Shown piece after piece: positions 23,521 through 36,486 of a stretch of DNA of 64,000 bases. The translations under genes were made by a program, and so were the position numbers. The DNA is from Ahaetulla prasina (Eukaryota; Chordata; Lepidosauria; Squamata; Colubridae): positions 193,635,436 to 193,699,435 of the forward strand of contig NC_080539.1 in assembly GCF_028640845.1 (NCBI RefSeq), given 5' to 3'. Positions within the stretch are counted from its first letter, which is position 1; the number at the start of each line of letters is the position of its first letter. The notes beneath the pieces are model-generated. The model saw only the letters and a program-made list of their open reading frames with translations, made no database searches and had not been told where the DNA came from.

Positions 23521-24646
23521 AAAATGCAGAATATCCTGTGCCTTGGAGGTGAAGGAACAATAATAATAGAGAAATTTGTTATAAATTCAGTAAAGTTGAA
23601 TTAAGATATCATGGGAATGCAGTTAATATTGTACATAGTCCTTCAAGCAGGAAGAAAAATCCCCATAGAGAGAGTTCTTTAAATGAAGATTGTGCAAACG
23701 CATCTAAGTTGTGCTTCTAAATCAGACTGTACCTAGGAGTTTTTTTGTTTTGGTTTCTTGTCAAATACACTTTTTGCAATTGGATAAATCATGAACAGTA
23801 TTGAAATTTTATTCTTCTGGGACCTTGGAGAGATGACTTTTCTGTGGCCATCCTTGACCTCTCAGATAATCCCACCCTCAACTCATTGAGGAAATTCTAA
23901 ATCTGTAGCTCTTTCACCAAGCCCTGGGGCAGGGTGACCCTGTACTGACACCGGGATTTTATTTCTTACTGATGTCTTTCCCCCAATGTAGTACTATACT
24001 GTTGTTTATTACTTGTTTTATTGTTTTAATATGCTATACACTGCTTGCAGTTGGTTGGAGGATTGAGGTGATTTATACATTCAACAAACAAACAAGAAAT
24101 AGTTTTGCTGAAATCTGCTTTCTCTGAGGAAATTCCATTAAAACAGTGTCTATTCAGCAAGGTTTTCTACAAAAACATATGAAGATTTTCTTTTTAAAAA
24201 ATTCTGAGAAAATTGATGGAAGGAACGATATGCAACAATGGTAGTTTGGGATTTAAACTAATCCACATATCCTTAAATAATGCAAAAAGAACAAACTATT
24301 AAAAATCACATTACAAAAACATTAGCAATATAACTCAAAGAAAGAAATAAAATTAATCATCCATGAAATGATTAAGAGAATAAAAGGTACTAAAATAAGG
24401 GCAGCCAAGTATCTCTGGGAATAATATTCTATAATCAGGTTAGCATCAGCAGAATAGACTCTATTATCAGATAGTAATCTGAGCATCGCTATAAGATAAA
24501 GATCTTAAAAAATGTGCTGGCTCACAGGGGAGAAAATGGACTTTCCTGAATTTCTTATTTAGCAATTCTGTATTTAACTGGAAGCAGAGAATATCCTTTG
24601 TATTAGAACACTGAGCTGTAATTTCAATTTTTATTTTTTCTGTTAG
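23521..24646. other. ERBB4: intronic sequence upstream of the exon
   Basis: About 1.1 kb with no recognised transposon. The last 20 bases form a pyrimidine-rich tract before the acceptor. Sequence CTGAGCT near 24611 could hold a branch point, but this cannot be decided by eye. Confidence 0.6.
24627..24646 (+). promoter_or_regulatory. ERBB4: splice acceptor and polypyrimidine tract
   Basis: A T-rich tract (TTTTTATTTTTTCTGTTAG) ends in the AG at 24645-24646, directly before the conserved GAA codon. This fixes the 5' edge of the exon at a phase-0 boundary. Confidence 0.92.
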
Positions 24647-24877
<231 letters not shown>

Positions 24878-25145
24878 TAGATTTCATACTGTTTTGAGAA
24901 ATGAGTGTGTGTGTATGTTTAGGGTTTGCTTTGTTTTTAAATTATTTCTGTGTAGCATTGGGGTAATATATGAATTGCATGGTTCTAACTGTAAAGGACA
25001 TGGAAAATTTCAAATTCTTTTACTAAATGGTTATGTATTTTTTTTTTGTTGAGTATTATACCGTTCATTTTTAGTACTGATATGGTTATTTTTCTGAAGC
25101 AAAATTAGTATCTGCCAAATTATTACTTTTTGAAATTGTCTAATA

Positions 25146-25515
25146 CAGTGGTCTGCAACCTTTGCAGGTTGGCGGCTATGGGGGGATAGGGGAACCAGGT
25201 CGCATGAGCAGCGAGCTAGTGTGCTCGCATGCATATGCAGCTTGACTTGCACAAGCAGTGGACTGGCACACCGCCCTGAGTCCTACGGGAGATGGTGCGG
25301 TATATAAGTTTGATTAATAAATAAATAAATAAATAAATAAAATGCATGTGTGCGCAGCTTAAGTTGGGCTGGCTCTTGTGCAAGTTGAGCTGTGCTGGCC
25401 CACCACTCGAACAAGCTGAGCTGCAGGTGCACATCGTTTGTGAAGCCTAGTTCCGAATAGGCCATGGACCGGTAGTGAGATTGGGGACCCATGGCCCAGA
25501 GGTTGGGGACCCATG
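25146..25515. mobile_element. hAT non-autonomous element carrying a nested L2 tail
   Basis: Left end CAGTGGTCTGCAACC. The right end, reverse complemented, is CATGGGTCCCCAACC, an imperfect inverted repeat. Flanking 8-bp repeats are GTCTAATA (25138-25145) and GTTTAATA (25516-25523), one mismatch. The interior has repeated 'gcagctt.a.ttg' and 'caagttgagct' words. About 75 bp of L2 3' end is inserted at 25267-25343. The element lies 313 bp downstream of the exon; the gap contains nothing recognised. Confidence 0.8.
25267..25343 (+). mobile_element. L2 LINE or SINE 3' tail, nested
   Basis: ACCGCCCTGAGTCCTACGGG followed by 'gatggtgcggtatataag' and (AAAT)n is the L2-type 3' terminus, also seen at 49970-50042. 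Only the last ~75 bp is present, inside a hAT element. It could be a severely truncated L2 or the tail of an L2-mobilised SINE. Confidence 0.75.
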
Positions 25516-25523
25516 GTTTAATA

Positions 25524-28082
25524 GAATATAATTTTAAAAAGAAGATATTCTAGATTGCTGGATTATAGATAAATTTTGTGTATGGAAGAAATAGTTGCAT
25601 TTTGACAAATTTAATCACCCATGCTTGAAACTGGTTGAACAAAGGAATCCAGAGGAATTATTAGCCTCTATGATAATACTAAGCGATATATCAGACTTTA
25701 TGTAGTAGTGAATGATCGTCTTTATCTGCTCATATTTTAATTACAATTTAATTAATTTGTATTAATACATGAACTGAAATGGTGTTATGGACCATTTCCA
25801 TAATGGTAATATCTGTACTTTTCAGTGTTATAGTTCAGAGCATATATAGAAGAGAAGTGTGCCCAGAAATGTTTTTGTTAGTAAAAAAAAAAAAAGTGGG
25901 AAAAATTGCTTATATATTAGGCAGTTCAATTGCTATATGTTTGTTGTGTACTATATGTTAGTATACATTACTGCTTTATATATACTATATATGTTCATGA
26001 CAATTGTTTTTATTTTTTGATTTTCTGGACCTGAAAATATCTGGCTTGCAAAGGAAATTGCATGTAGGAGAAGCTAAAAATGTTAACTGGTCTACAATCA
26101 ACCCAAGTGCCGTTATTCTTTGGATTTTATACTTGGGCCAAACAGTTCAGCTCAAAAAAGTTGATTTTGTACAAAAATGCCCCAAATAATGTATATTTTT
26201 TTTCTGAGGAATTCATTGTAATATCAATTCCCAAATTCTCAAATCAAGTCTGCTTGATTAGAAAATTAAGTGACATTCAGGGGTTTCTGGAGAATCTTGC
26301 TTCTTTTGTGTATTTAACTTTGTAATAGGAAAAAGGATGTGGCTTGCATTGTGACACTGTGACACTGCTTTTCTCAGTCGGACCTGCTCCCCTTGCCCTT
26401 GCATTCTGCTGTGACCACTGCTGGTCACATTACAGAATATGTGAAAAGAATGTCATATCAGAATATCTTTTGGACCCAATTGTGTAAGATTAATTTCTGC
26501 TGCTGCAGCCTCAGAAAGTGGGATATGAATGCCTGTTTATAAGATGTTAATACCAGAAGCCTTGAAAGTAAACTTCTGCATCCCTTCCTCAGAAATGTTC
26601 CCTAGGCTCTTCCATTTCAACATTTTCTTCCAAAAGACTAATACTGCCTTTTGGGTGAGGTGGTCAAACTGATGATAACCAATCAACTTCAATAGTGCTT
26701 GGATGAAAGGATTTTTCTGCACTCAATTCAATCTGGCTTCATCCTTGATTGACTTTATATCTGATGTGTACTGGAACAAGAAAGGAGAGCATAGCCCTGA
26801 TGATTTACCTGGATCTCTTGGTTGTTTTAGATAACATCAATCATTACAACAGCTCTGTTAAATGAGATTTTGGCATTTGTGATACAGTCATTCAGCTCCT
26901 TTATTTGTAAGCTACTGTAGGAAGTCATTGAGGGGTTTGTAATTATTATACTTCAGATCCATTTCAGCAGATGAGATAAGGCTGTGATCAGAAGTATCAC
27001 TCAGAGTTGAAGACAGATCTATTGATAATTGGATCTAATAAGAGCTTTTATAACTACATTTTTTGGACTTACAGTACTCAATGACTGCATATTTGGCTTG
27101 TTAAGGTCAACCTTTGTAGCACATCTAGTCTACATTTTAGCTCTAGTCAATGACTAGAAGCTGGTCATAAAACAGATACTGTTAATTTTCATACAATTTA
27201 ATTATAGAACGATTTTGAAGTTAAAGTACAAACTGGTGAATAATTCAGTAAACCTTATTATAATGCAGTTTTTCTGAATATTATTTCTACTTATGGTGGT
27301 AATCAAAATGATTCATTTTTGGAGTATGTGGCCAAAGTTGCTTTGCCAAACTGCACTGGATTTATTCTCAGGTGTAGATTTCCTAAAGCAGTTTGGCAAG
27401 ATTTATTGTGCCTATCTAGAAGCTGCCCAGAGCACAATCCAAAATATCCACTGACCCTTTCAGACAGTTATTTGTATGGCCTGAAGTTGTTTTGGATGTT
27501 TGCTTTTTATTAACTGTATCTTTCTCTACATCAGTTTCTGGTGACAGTTTTCTGTGCTGAGGCTGAAGAAGAAGGAATAAAAGGTTTTTAGTTTTATTGT
27601 GAATTTTGTTATGTGAATGGTTTAAAATGAGGTTATCTCTGCTGTAGTAAGCATCAGCCCTACTGTGTTTGTCTTTGTCTGCTTTTGTGCAGTGTTATTT
27701 ATTAAAGCTCCTGGTTCAGATAAATTATTTGGCATGAAAGTTCCTTTCCAACTGTCTCAAATTGTGTATGAAAAGCTACAAATACTGGAAAGAATCTCAC
27801 TCTGCCTGGAGCAATATGCTTCTCACAATATCATTTTTGAAAGGGGTAATTAGTTAATATTATTGAAGATTATCCAGTTAGGATTGAGATTTTTGTTGTC
27901 ATTTTGTACATCAATAGTGTTTATATGTTTTAAAAAGAAAAGAGGAATTGTAATACATTTGCCAGAAGTTTTCCTTCCCTAGAAAAATTTACAAAAAATG
28001 TATGTGTTTTTATATGCCATCAGACTCATAATACGATCTGCTTTTGCACAGAGTTTTCCGCAGAGTTCTTTGGGAAAATACA
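25524..28082. other. intronic sequence, nothing recognised
   Basis: About 2.5 kb of AT-rich intron with no recognised transposon or exon. Open frames (for example 26080-26325 and 27319-27513) are unpatterned. Confidence 0.55.
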
Positions 28083-29000
28083 ATAGAATACTTTATTTAG
28101 CCGAATGTAATTAAACGCTCAAGAAATTTGTCTCCAGTGTAGAAGCTCTCAGTATACATGCAAAGCAGGGGTGTCAAACTTGATTCGTCTTGGCAGCGTC
28201 ATGTAAAGTATCAGGACTTCTTTTCCCTTTGCTAAACCGTATGGGGGTGGGTCAAGCATGTGACACATCTGGCCCACGGGCCACGAGTTTGACACCCCTG
28301 ATGCAAAGCAACAGAGTAATAATAACCATCGTAGTAAATACCAATAAGAGGGGGTAATACAAAAGTTAAGACAGATAATAATAATTACACTACAGATGTA
28401 AAACATGGATAAATATACATAGACAGTAGACAGTACTGTGAGACTTAGGTGTTCAGCAGAGTAATAGCATGAGGGGGAAAAACTGTCCCTGTGTCTCATT
28501 TTGCATGCAATGCCCTATAGTGACATCCTGAGGAGAGGAGTTGAAATAATTTATGTCCAGAATGTGAGGAGTCTGTAGATATTTTCTTAGTCCTCCTTCT
28601 GATCTGCACAATATACAGTTCTTTTATGGAAAGCAGGTTGCAATTGCTTGTTCTGCAGTCCAAATTATCCATTGAAGTCTGTACCTGTCCTGTTTGGTTG
28701 CTGTACCAAATCAGGCAGTTATAGAAGTACAAATGACAGACTCAATAATTTCTCTGTAAAACTGAATCAACAGATTCTGGGGTAGTCTGAACTTCCTGAG
28801 TTGATGTTGTGCCTTTTTAATGATGGTTCTAATGTAAGGTATCTATTTTAAGTGGAGATTATAGAACCCAGAAACTTGAAGGTCTCTACTGCTGATAGTG
28901 TGCTGTTAAATATTGTAAGAGTTCCTTCTAAAATCCACAGTCTTATTCCCCAAAGCCAAGATATAGTGGTTCTGATAATTCTGAATGTGTCCATCACACT
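28083..29000 (-). mobile_element. LINE 3' region, same family as 57888-60690
   Basis: Minus-strand LINE remnant. It aligns by eye with 57900-58780: shared stretches include 'AGTTGAAA(T/C)A(A/G)TTTATGTCCAG', 'GACAGACTCAATAATTTCTC' and 'CAGGTTG'. The 3' end near 28083 corresponds to the 'CAAGGAATTTGTCTTGGTGC' end of the longer copy. More divergent than that copy, so probably older. It is interrupted by a hAT MITE (28166-28300). The 5' limit near 29000 is approximate. Confidence 0.8.
28166..28300. mobile_element. hAT MITE, CAGGGGTGTCAAAC family (135 bp), nested
   Basis: Starts CAGGGGTGTCAAACTTG and ends GAGTTTGACACCCCTG, a near-perfect terminal inverted repeat. It is flanked by perfect 8-bp duplications ATGCAAAG (28158-28165 and 28301-28308). 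No coding frame. A different hAT family from the CAGTGGTGGG elements. It is inserted in the LINE at 28083-29000 and is therefore younger than it. Confidence 0.93.
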
Positions 29001-31531
29001 GTTTAATCATTAAGCTAGATACCTTCTTAAAAGGGCAAGTATTCTACATTCTCTCTAAAATAATAGTTAAGTTTAGGATGTACGAGATGTATCCAAATTC
29101 TTGGTTTGAGGCATGTAACATTACCAAGTTTGTCAAATTGCACAGGCATGGACTCTCTCATTGCAGTAAGAAGTTAGATTTCATTTAGTTAGTTTTAGTC
29201 TACTGTACATACACTTTTGTGGTATAAGACATTCAGAACATGTCATTTTTGGTTGTTCTGGAAGCTGATGAAAACCATATGTCATGCTGTTAACTGAGTA
29301 CTGAATTGCTGCTGTCATACCACATCCATCAAGGATAGGTATAGCACAGATGTGTGGAATTGATGCTCCTAAGGGATAAACCCAATGAAATTATTTAACC
29401 TTGCATAACTTAACTGTTACTTTTAGATTACCATATCTCTATGCATATTAATACTGAGATCAAGATACTCACCTAGTATTCAATAGGATTTCCATGGTTA
29501 CACTAGCTTAAAAATCAAGTTCAAGGAACATTATAGCATTTCCTACACCTCTCCTGTGTGAATCAGCAGCCACAGTGATTATCCCAGAGAGAACAAGCCT
29601 TCACAGTTAAAATAGCTTTCTAAGATTAGGACCATTTGGCTGCATTGTTAGAGAAGAGCCTTTTTCCTTTTATTCTCCTTGGCAACATTTGATTGATAAG
29701 CAGGCTAGTTAAAAGCAGCTTTCGTTATTTTGAAGCAGCCAGGAGTGAAAGATGGGCAGATTGTGTGTGCAGTAGGAGGAAGCAAGGGTGAGCAGAAAGG
29801 TTGAGAAGAGGTGAAGAGATGTAGCTGTGGTTCAAGGTCTTCCTTTCTTTTTTTATTAAGCAGCTCTGGCTTACAGCTTATAAAAAGCTTGCTGGGGAGT
29901 GTACAAAGGATGAGGTTAATGATGGTCATCTATCAGCTACTCGTATTTGAAAGTTCAAAATGTCTCTATTCCCAAACTCCATGCCATGACAGGGCTAATT
30001 GTATAATTATTATGCTGCACCAACAATATACTTAAGCTAGTAAGGAGCAGGACTAAAGGCTATTTAATTGCCACTCTGGGAGAGTTCATTTACCAAAGCA
30101 GAAGTTTACTAATGGAGGCGCTCTGATAAGAAGTGAGAAACCAAAAGCCTACAGTATCCAGCTCTACAGTTTTTTCAGTGATAGTCTTCCCATTTTGCTC
30201 CAAAGGATGTTGGTTATGGGGTGTGGATCAATTTCATCATTTATCCCTTTCTATGGAGTCGTGTTTTAAAAACTTCAGGCTTGTACTTTTGGACTCTCCC
30301 TCTGCCATCTTTGCATTAGGCAGGCAACTTACCGTGCAGCTCCATCCCAGTCATACTAGGGATGGCAAAAAATAATGTCAAGCAGCTGATCTTATTTATC
30401 TTATCTTATATATTTATATTTGAAGAATAAAAATGAAAAAAATCACTTAAATACATACAAACAAAAAACAGGTGATGCAGAGGGGCAACTAAAAGAATCC
30501 CTTTCCCAGCTAAATGTCCCTTAAACATTTGTTTCTGTTATATACCCCTCTTTCTCACCTAAGTGGCTCTGGGAGTGGCTCATCAATTAGTAGGCTGAAA
30601 CAAATAATTTCTTGCCTATTTCTGGAAAACAAGAAAGGCCAATAAAAGCTTTTCTTCCAAGGGAGTTCAGTAATAGTAAGGATACAACCAGAAATGCTGC
30701 ATCCATAGTGGTCCTTTGAACTCCCTGGAAGAGTGATAGGAAAGGACAGGCCAGATGGGAGAGCCAAAAGGGATGGAGCTCAGTGGGGTTTTGGGGTGGA
30801 ATCTGGCTTCATTTGAGCCCGGAAGAAGGCTCTTTATACCAAAGAGGAGTCATTGCCCCAGATCAGGTCAGATCATTTGCAGAACTAAGGAACAGCACAT
30901 AAATAGGGCAAGGAATTAAAGGTCACTAAGAATTCATACTTCCCTGCCTCTAAGCGAAAAACATTTTCATAAGGTGGGAGTGGGGATGGAAGGGGGGGTG
31001 GTCTATCTTGGTCCAATGAAACAAAAAAGCAGCTACTGAATAGGCAGTAGCTTACAAAAGATTGTACATCTTTTGAAGCATGGTAACTATGAACAATTAG
31101 ATTTAGCAAAGAACTCTATACATTTATTTCCATTTTTAAGGTTTCTATTTACATAGCCACATTTTGTATTTGTTTGCTAAGATGCATAATGCAATATAAA
31201 GCAATCTATGGACACTTATACTGCCCTCATAGCACCACCAGCTATCACTGGAGTGATATAATGCCTGCCTTTATTGCTATTATTTTGGAACAATGATGGA
31301 TAGATAATTCTACAAGTGGCTATAAGTTGCTAGCCGGGAAATAACTTAAATTTGATAACATGTACAATAACTCATAGTATTTTCTGCATTGTACATTCCT
31401 AAATCTATTATTGTGTTTAGTCATTTATTTTGGTAATCTTGTCACTGAAGGGAAAATGGGGAAAAGGAAAGAAAAATCTTGTTTGATATAATACACAGCC
31501 TATTTTTGCATCAGATGATGTGGTCCAATTT
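29001..31531. other. intronic sequence, nothing recognised
   Basis: About 2.5 kb with no recognised repeat, RNA or exon. Open frames at 30133-30375 and 30885-31109 show no domain pattern. Confidence 0.55.
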
Positions 31532-32016
31532 GTTTATTTATTTATTATTTATTTTATTTTATTAGATTTTTATACCGCCCTTCTCCCGAAGGACTCAGGG
31601 CAGTGTACAGCCAAAAGATAAAAACCCAATATATATACAATTAAAACAAAAAATTTAAAACATAGCATATTACAAAAGTGGCCGACATTAAAAATTTAAA
31701 ATTTAAAACCCTAAAATAATAAAACCCCAATTAAAATTTAATAAAACTGTTAAGCCAGTCCCGCTTGAATAAATAAGTGTGTTTTCAGCTCACGGCGAAA
31801 GGTCCGAAGGTCAGGCACTTGGCATAGGCCAGGGGGAAGTTCGTTCCAGAGCGTAGGAGCTCCAACAGAGAAGGCCCTGCCCCTGAGGGCCGCCAGCCGA
31901 CATTGTTTGGCGGATGGCACCCTGAGAAGACCCTCTCTGTGTGAGCGTACGGGTCGGTGGGAGGCATGAGGTAACAGCAGGCGGTCCCGTTTATGTACTC
32001 TCTGCACCCATACAAA
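31532..32016 (-). mobile_element. L2 LINE 3' end fragment
   Basis: Starts at a TTTA-rich tail, then TATACCGCCCTTCTCCCGAA, the complement of the L2 3' stem. The minus-strand frame (31750-32007) reads LLLPHASHRPVRSHREG and PTLWNELPPGLCQVPDLRTF, then RRELKTHLF, the L2 ORF2 C-terminus. It closely matches the plus-strand copy at 49355-50042. The 85-codon frame is still open. 5'-truncated near 32016. Confidence 0.9.
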
Positions 32017-34236
32017 TGGTCTAGTAGAAATTTAATATATTTTTACAATTTAATATGTTTAATATGAGGCTATCATACAATAGCTGTACTCATAAAGTAG
32101 GCTGTTTGTAAATCTGTTTGTAATATCTGACAAAGATCATGAATTTACTTCACAGTGACTGTGAGTGTGTTTCTGTTATGTGTCTATTGTTTCCATCTTT
32201 AATGAAAACATGTAATGGGATTTATTTCAAATTGAAAGGTTACACCACAATGTCAATATGGGATGACCGACCTGAAGCCTTCTAGGTATGCTGAGCTACA
32301 ACTTTCAAAAGCTCTAATTGGCAAAAACAATAGATGCTGAAGCATCTATGGGACTAAAACGTTCTCCGTATTCCTGGTCTAAGGAGGAGTAATGTGACAT
32401 TAGAAACCCAGTAACCATCCCTCATATAGTCTCTTGTGGTACAGTTGCTGTTGCAGTTGCTTCCAGAAGTCTCATATGAAAGTAAATCCTGACTAGAAAA
32501 AAGACTGGAGCAATATCAGTTCCCATCTAAGGACATTCATTGAAGAAAGAAGACAACACTTGCTTTGTAAAAATAAAAGAACCCTACTTAAAACTTACTG
32601 AAAATCTTCATTTTTAAGGATAGGCATGATAGGGTTCTCTGAGAGATAGAGGACGGCTACTTCTTTATTTTCCCTGAATTCTGGAACATGAACAGGTTTC
32701 AGCAGATTGCTGAGTCTTTGGAAAAATCACTCTGGGTGGATTTTGATCCTATATACTTTTTTAAACAAATAGCCTAGTAGAAGGAATAGGGACAGGGATG
32801 GATTTGTCATACTTGTATACTATATTCATGTGATATTTCTGAAGAAAATACAGCCATCCAGTTTTCATCATCACTGACTAATGCTGACTTGATAAATATG
32901 TGTGTAAAATTGTAATTTAGTGGACCGAATACTGTTATTTCCAATAGAAGCCAAGTGCCTAGTCCCCCTGAGTCTTTTTGAAACTACAGGACTCATCAGA
33001 CTATGTTCCTCTAATTATTACAGCATTATTAATTATGGCTAACACATTGCAAAGGAGGGCAGCCATTATGCCCTTGGAGGGCTGCCACTGAAGCATAGCA
33101 TCCAATTACATTAATTAAGAATTGTAGGGTGGGATATTTTTTGGTTCATTCTTCTCTGTTTTCAAATTTATTCTTCCTCTTGTACAATCTTGAATTCAAT
33201 TTTCTCAACCTTTTTGATTTTTTACCTTTCTTTCTGTTTATTCTACTACCTTTTTGTTAGTTAAGCTTGTAGTTTCTTTCAAGGTAACTTTTCTTTTCGT
33301 TTCTTTTGCCATCAATCACCCTTTGTAAGGTTTTTTTTCCTAAAAGCTCATTTCCGTTAGGATGTTTGTATATTAGGAATGTGATTTGGACCACCCAGAT
33401 CAGATTCAAATTCAAGATTTAAGAATGGCAAGATTCTAGAATTGATTAAATAAAAGATTTATCAATAGGGTGTATGGAGGAAGCATTGCCTGCAACTGCT
33501 TCACTTTTAGGAACAGAATGGGATGAAACTAGAGGTGTGGGTGATCACCCATGGATTTCCTGTCGATAAAGAGAACTGGTCTGTGTCTTTCAATCACACA
33601 TATGGGAAAATGTGAATAATGACAGTGACCTATATATTATGCCTATTTTCAGGCCTAGGTAATTTTTTCCCTACATTTTCTAACTTGAAATGGCAGTAAA
33701 CCAGGACATCAGGTGTGAGGAATGCAAGAAAGAGGTTTGAGGGGCAGATGTAGCCCTGAGGCTTAGATTGTCCATTCTATTTTAGAGGACATTCAACTTG
33801 CAAGTTTCACTCAGAATTGGGGATGGTCTGAAAGATCTGAAAGACTACAGACAGATATGATGTAGGGATCAATGGAGACTATAATTTAGGTCAAAGAAAG
33901 GGATTTAAAGAGAGGAAAAAGATCATTTACAAAAGAGCAAAATCTAAGGGTTTTCCACTCCTCTGTCTCTTCTGTCTAAACAAATCCTGGCAGAAAAATA
34001 AGAGGCTCAATCAGCAGAGAAATATCACCTAAGCATGGTGATGCTATCAGAGAATCTACCACAGAAAGTAAAGCTCTCTGCTTTGTTCACTTATTTGAAA
34101 TTCTATGAATCTCAAATATTCATTGAAACTCCATAATGCCAAATCTTCTTTAAATCAAATTGAATTTTTTCTCCAGCCATTTTGTATACCAAACAATTTT
34201 CAATTTCTTCTTAGTACCCTATTTTATAGAAGTAGA
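32017..34236. other. intronic sequence, nothing certain
   Basis: About 2.2 kb. A patch near 32275-32370 ('tatgctgagctacaactttc') resembles an old dispersed repeat, but I cannot name it. The rest shows no recognised element. Confidence 0.5.
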
Positions 34237-34511
34237 ATTTATTTTTTTATTTTATTTTATTAAATTTTTATACCGCCCTTCTCCCGAAGGACTCAGGGCG
34301 GTGTACAGCCGGAATAAAATACAGAATATATACAATTAAAAGAAATTAAAATAAACTATTACTAAATGGCCGGTAATTTAAAAGATTTAAAAATTTAAAA
34401 TATTACTAAAACCCCAATTTAAAATCAACTATTTATGCCAGTCCTGCTTGAATGAATAAATATGTTTTTAGCTCACGATGAAAGGTCCGAAGATCAGGCA
34501 CTTGACGTAAA
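34237..34511 (-). mobile_element. L2 LINE 3' end fragment
   Basis: TTTTATTTTATTTTAT tail, then ATACCGCCCTTCTCCCGAAG and 'actcagggcggtgtacagcc'. It ends within the C-terminal codons at 'ggtccgaagatcaggcactt'. Same family and orientation as the copies at 31532 and 39651. Only about 275 bp remains. Confidence 0.88.
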
Positions 34512-36476
34512 CAGAATGAACTGTTTTATTGCTCCTAGTCTGAATCCTATTCAATCCTAGTCCTGAATCCTATTCAAAATGTAAAAGAACTTTTCTTCCA
34601 TCTGTTTTCAATGAATAACATCACAATGAATTGGCCCAAGTTGAGTTTTGAGTCTTGCTTAACACAGGTTACCAAAACTAACCTCTTCCACTAATCTCAG
34701 AGGTTTTCTCTAGCCCTAACTGTAATTTATTGTCTTGTTCTTATTTATTAAATTGGACAAATGTTCATTTCACAGCTCTGATAAAAATAAAATGAGCATC
34801 AATCCAATATAGAATAGACCCAAACAATGTTACTGTTGGATATTCCAAGGTTAATGTATCTTCTTCAACTTAAACTCCAGAAACCTTTTAATAGGTGAAA
34901 AGCAAAAATTACCTAGTGTAATTTAAAGGTGATATTAGACTGATAGAACATTCCTTCTATTATATATTTCTAATATATTTTTCAACAATACTGGTAATTA
35001 TCCAAGAATTAGTCCATACTTGTAGAAGTGAATATTAGAATGAGCCCTTTTCCATAGTTATTAACCTGCATCAGTATAAATATCTGGAATATTAACACAA
35101 AGTGTTATTATTTTAGAGCAGTAATGCCAAACCAAGCATACCCTATGAAACCAGAGTGAGACCAGGCAGCATATATTGGAGTTAAAGGCACCAAAATTAT
35201 ATTCAATAAAACACTTTGACTCTAATCCAATATACTGAGGCAATTGGAAAAAGAAACCCATTAAGTTTTTTTTAGCAGTTCCCAATAGACTGTCTTGGAA
35301 AAGTATTATTGAAAACCTCTCCTAAATCTGATTCAAGATATTATAGCAGCTTCTATGAAGGACAGTCAGGAATTCCATTATAAACCCATATTTTTAATGT
35401 TTATAAGGTAGCCACTCTTTTTTTCTTTGATAGTGACTTGGTATAAGAAGTCTTGGTTTGAGGCAATTTTATTTTTTATTATTCAAGGAATTTATATGTC
35501 AGAGCATTTTGGATTACTTAAAAATTAAACTAAATGCCGTTGTTTATTGCAGTAAGCTTTTTTTAAAAAAAATATTTTCATATTTTAACATGTTCAAAGC
35601 TGCATATTTATTAGACATTGGTAATTCCTTACCAATAAGTATTAAAGCAGAAATACTTTATATATAAAACACATATATACTCTACTGTGCATCTTAAATG
35701 TATGACAATGATAAGATATTAACTTTTGATTAATAAGTACATGTTATTACTTAGACTATTAATAATATTATGATTTTATACAGAGTGAGTCATTTCTTCA
35801 TTTGCAGAATTAAGGTTTCTAATATATGTGCAGGACATCAACAAAGTTCATTTCAAATTGATAAAATTATCATTTCTAAGTTTATTTGTTTTTACTGTAA
35901 GTGAAAATTTTAAACACATGTTGAAAATGGAGAAAAATGTGTTTCATTATGTAATTGATATGATTGTTCCCTTGCACAAGGATGTAGAAGTTTCATGAAT
36001 ATTTATTTATTAACCATGATAAATATCTATGGAAAGGGAAGAAATTTTATTCTAGCAACAGTAAAGCATGAAAGGGACTAGCCTAATTTGTTATTTTTCC
36101 CACCCAACATAGTTTCAGTTTTTTGCTTGTAGCTTAGACAGGTTGATTTATTGCTTTAAGAACCCAGAAATTCTCTCCTTCCACAGTTTACTGGATTTAG
36201 TGTTAGTTGCTCCAACAGCAAAATCATAGCCATATGGATGCTGAATTGCCATGAATACTCTTAAACTTCTAATATCTCTGAAGCTTGAGGAAAGTGAATT
36301 AAAAGTCAGGGTTTCAGATGATGGTCTCTTTGGTTGTTTTGTTACTTCAGCTACGTTTTCCCATTGACATGGCCTGCTATATAAACAGGAACCTTCCTCC
36401 AAGTGTTGTTTGCTTATAGATCCCATAACATTTGTACATTCCTAAGATTCATTAATTCAATAATAGTCTAAGGATG
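34512..36476. other. intronic sequence, nothing recognised
   Basis: About 2 kb of strongly AT-rich intron. No transposon, RNA gene or exon recognised. The open frame at 36148-36426 (minus) has no recognisable pattern. Confidence 0.55.
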
Positions 36477-36486
36477 ATATCTATTG

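Larger units (their letters stand above)
1..24646 (+). other. ERBB4: ERBB4 intron 19, 3' part (partial)
   Basis: Everything upstream of the exon at 24647 is read as the 3' part of the preceding intron, because no other exon is recognisable and the exon opens directly after an AG acceptor. The interval is AT-rich and densely populated by transposon copies, listed separately. Intron phase is 0, since the exon begins with a whole codon. Very large introns are known for ERBB4 in other vertebrates, which fits. The assignment depends wholly on the exon identity. Confidence 0.85.

Noticed and set aside
30885..31109. 74-codon minus-strand frame with a proline-rich stretch
   Set aside because: The proline run comes from a G-rich simple sequence near 30976-31003. 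No splice sites or domain support it.
32275..32370. Possible old SINE-like repeat
   Set aside because: Only short words look familiar and there are no termini, tail or duplication, so it was not called as a feature.
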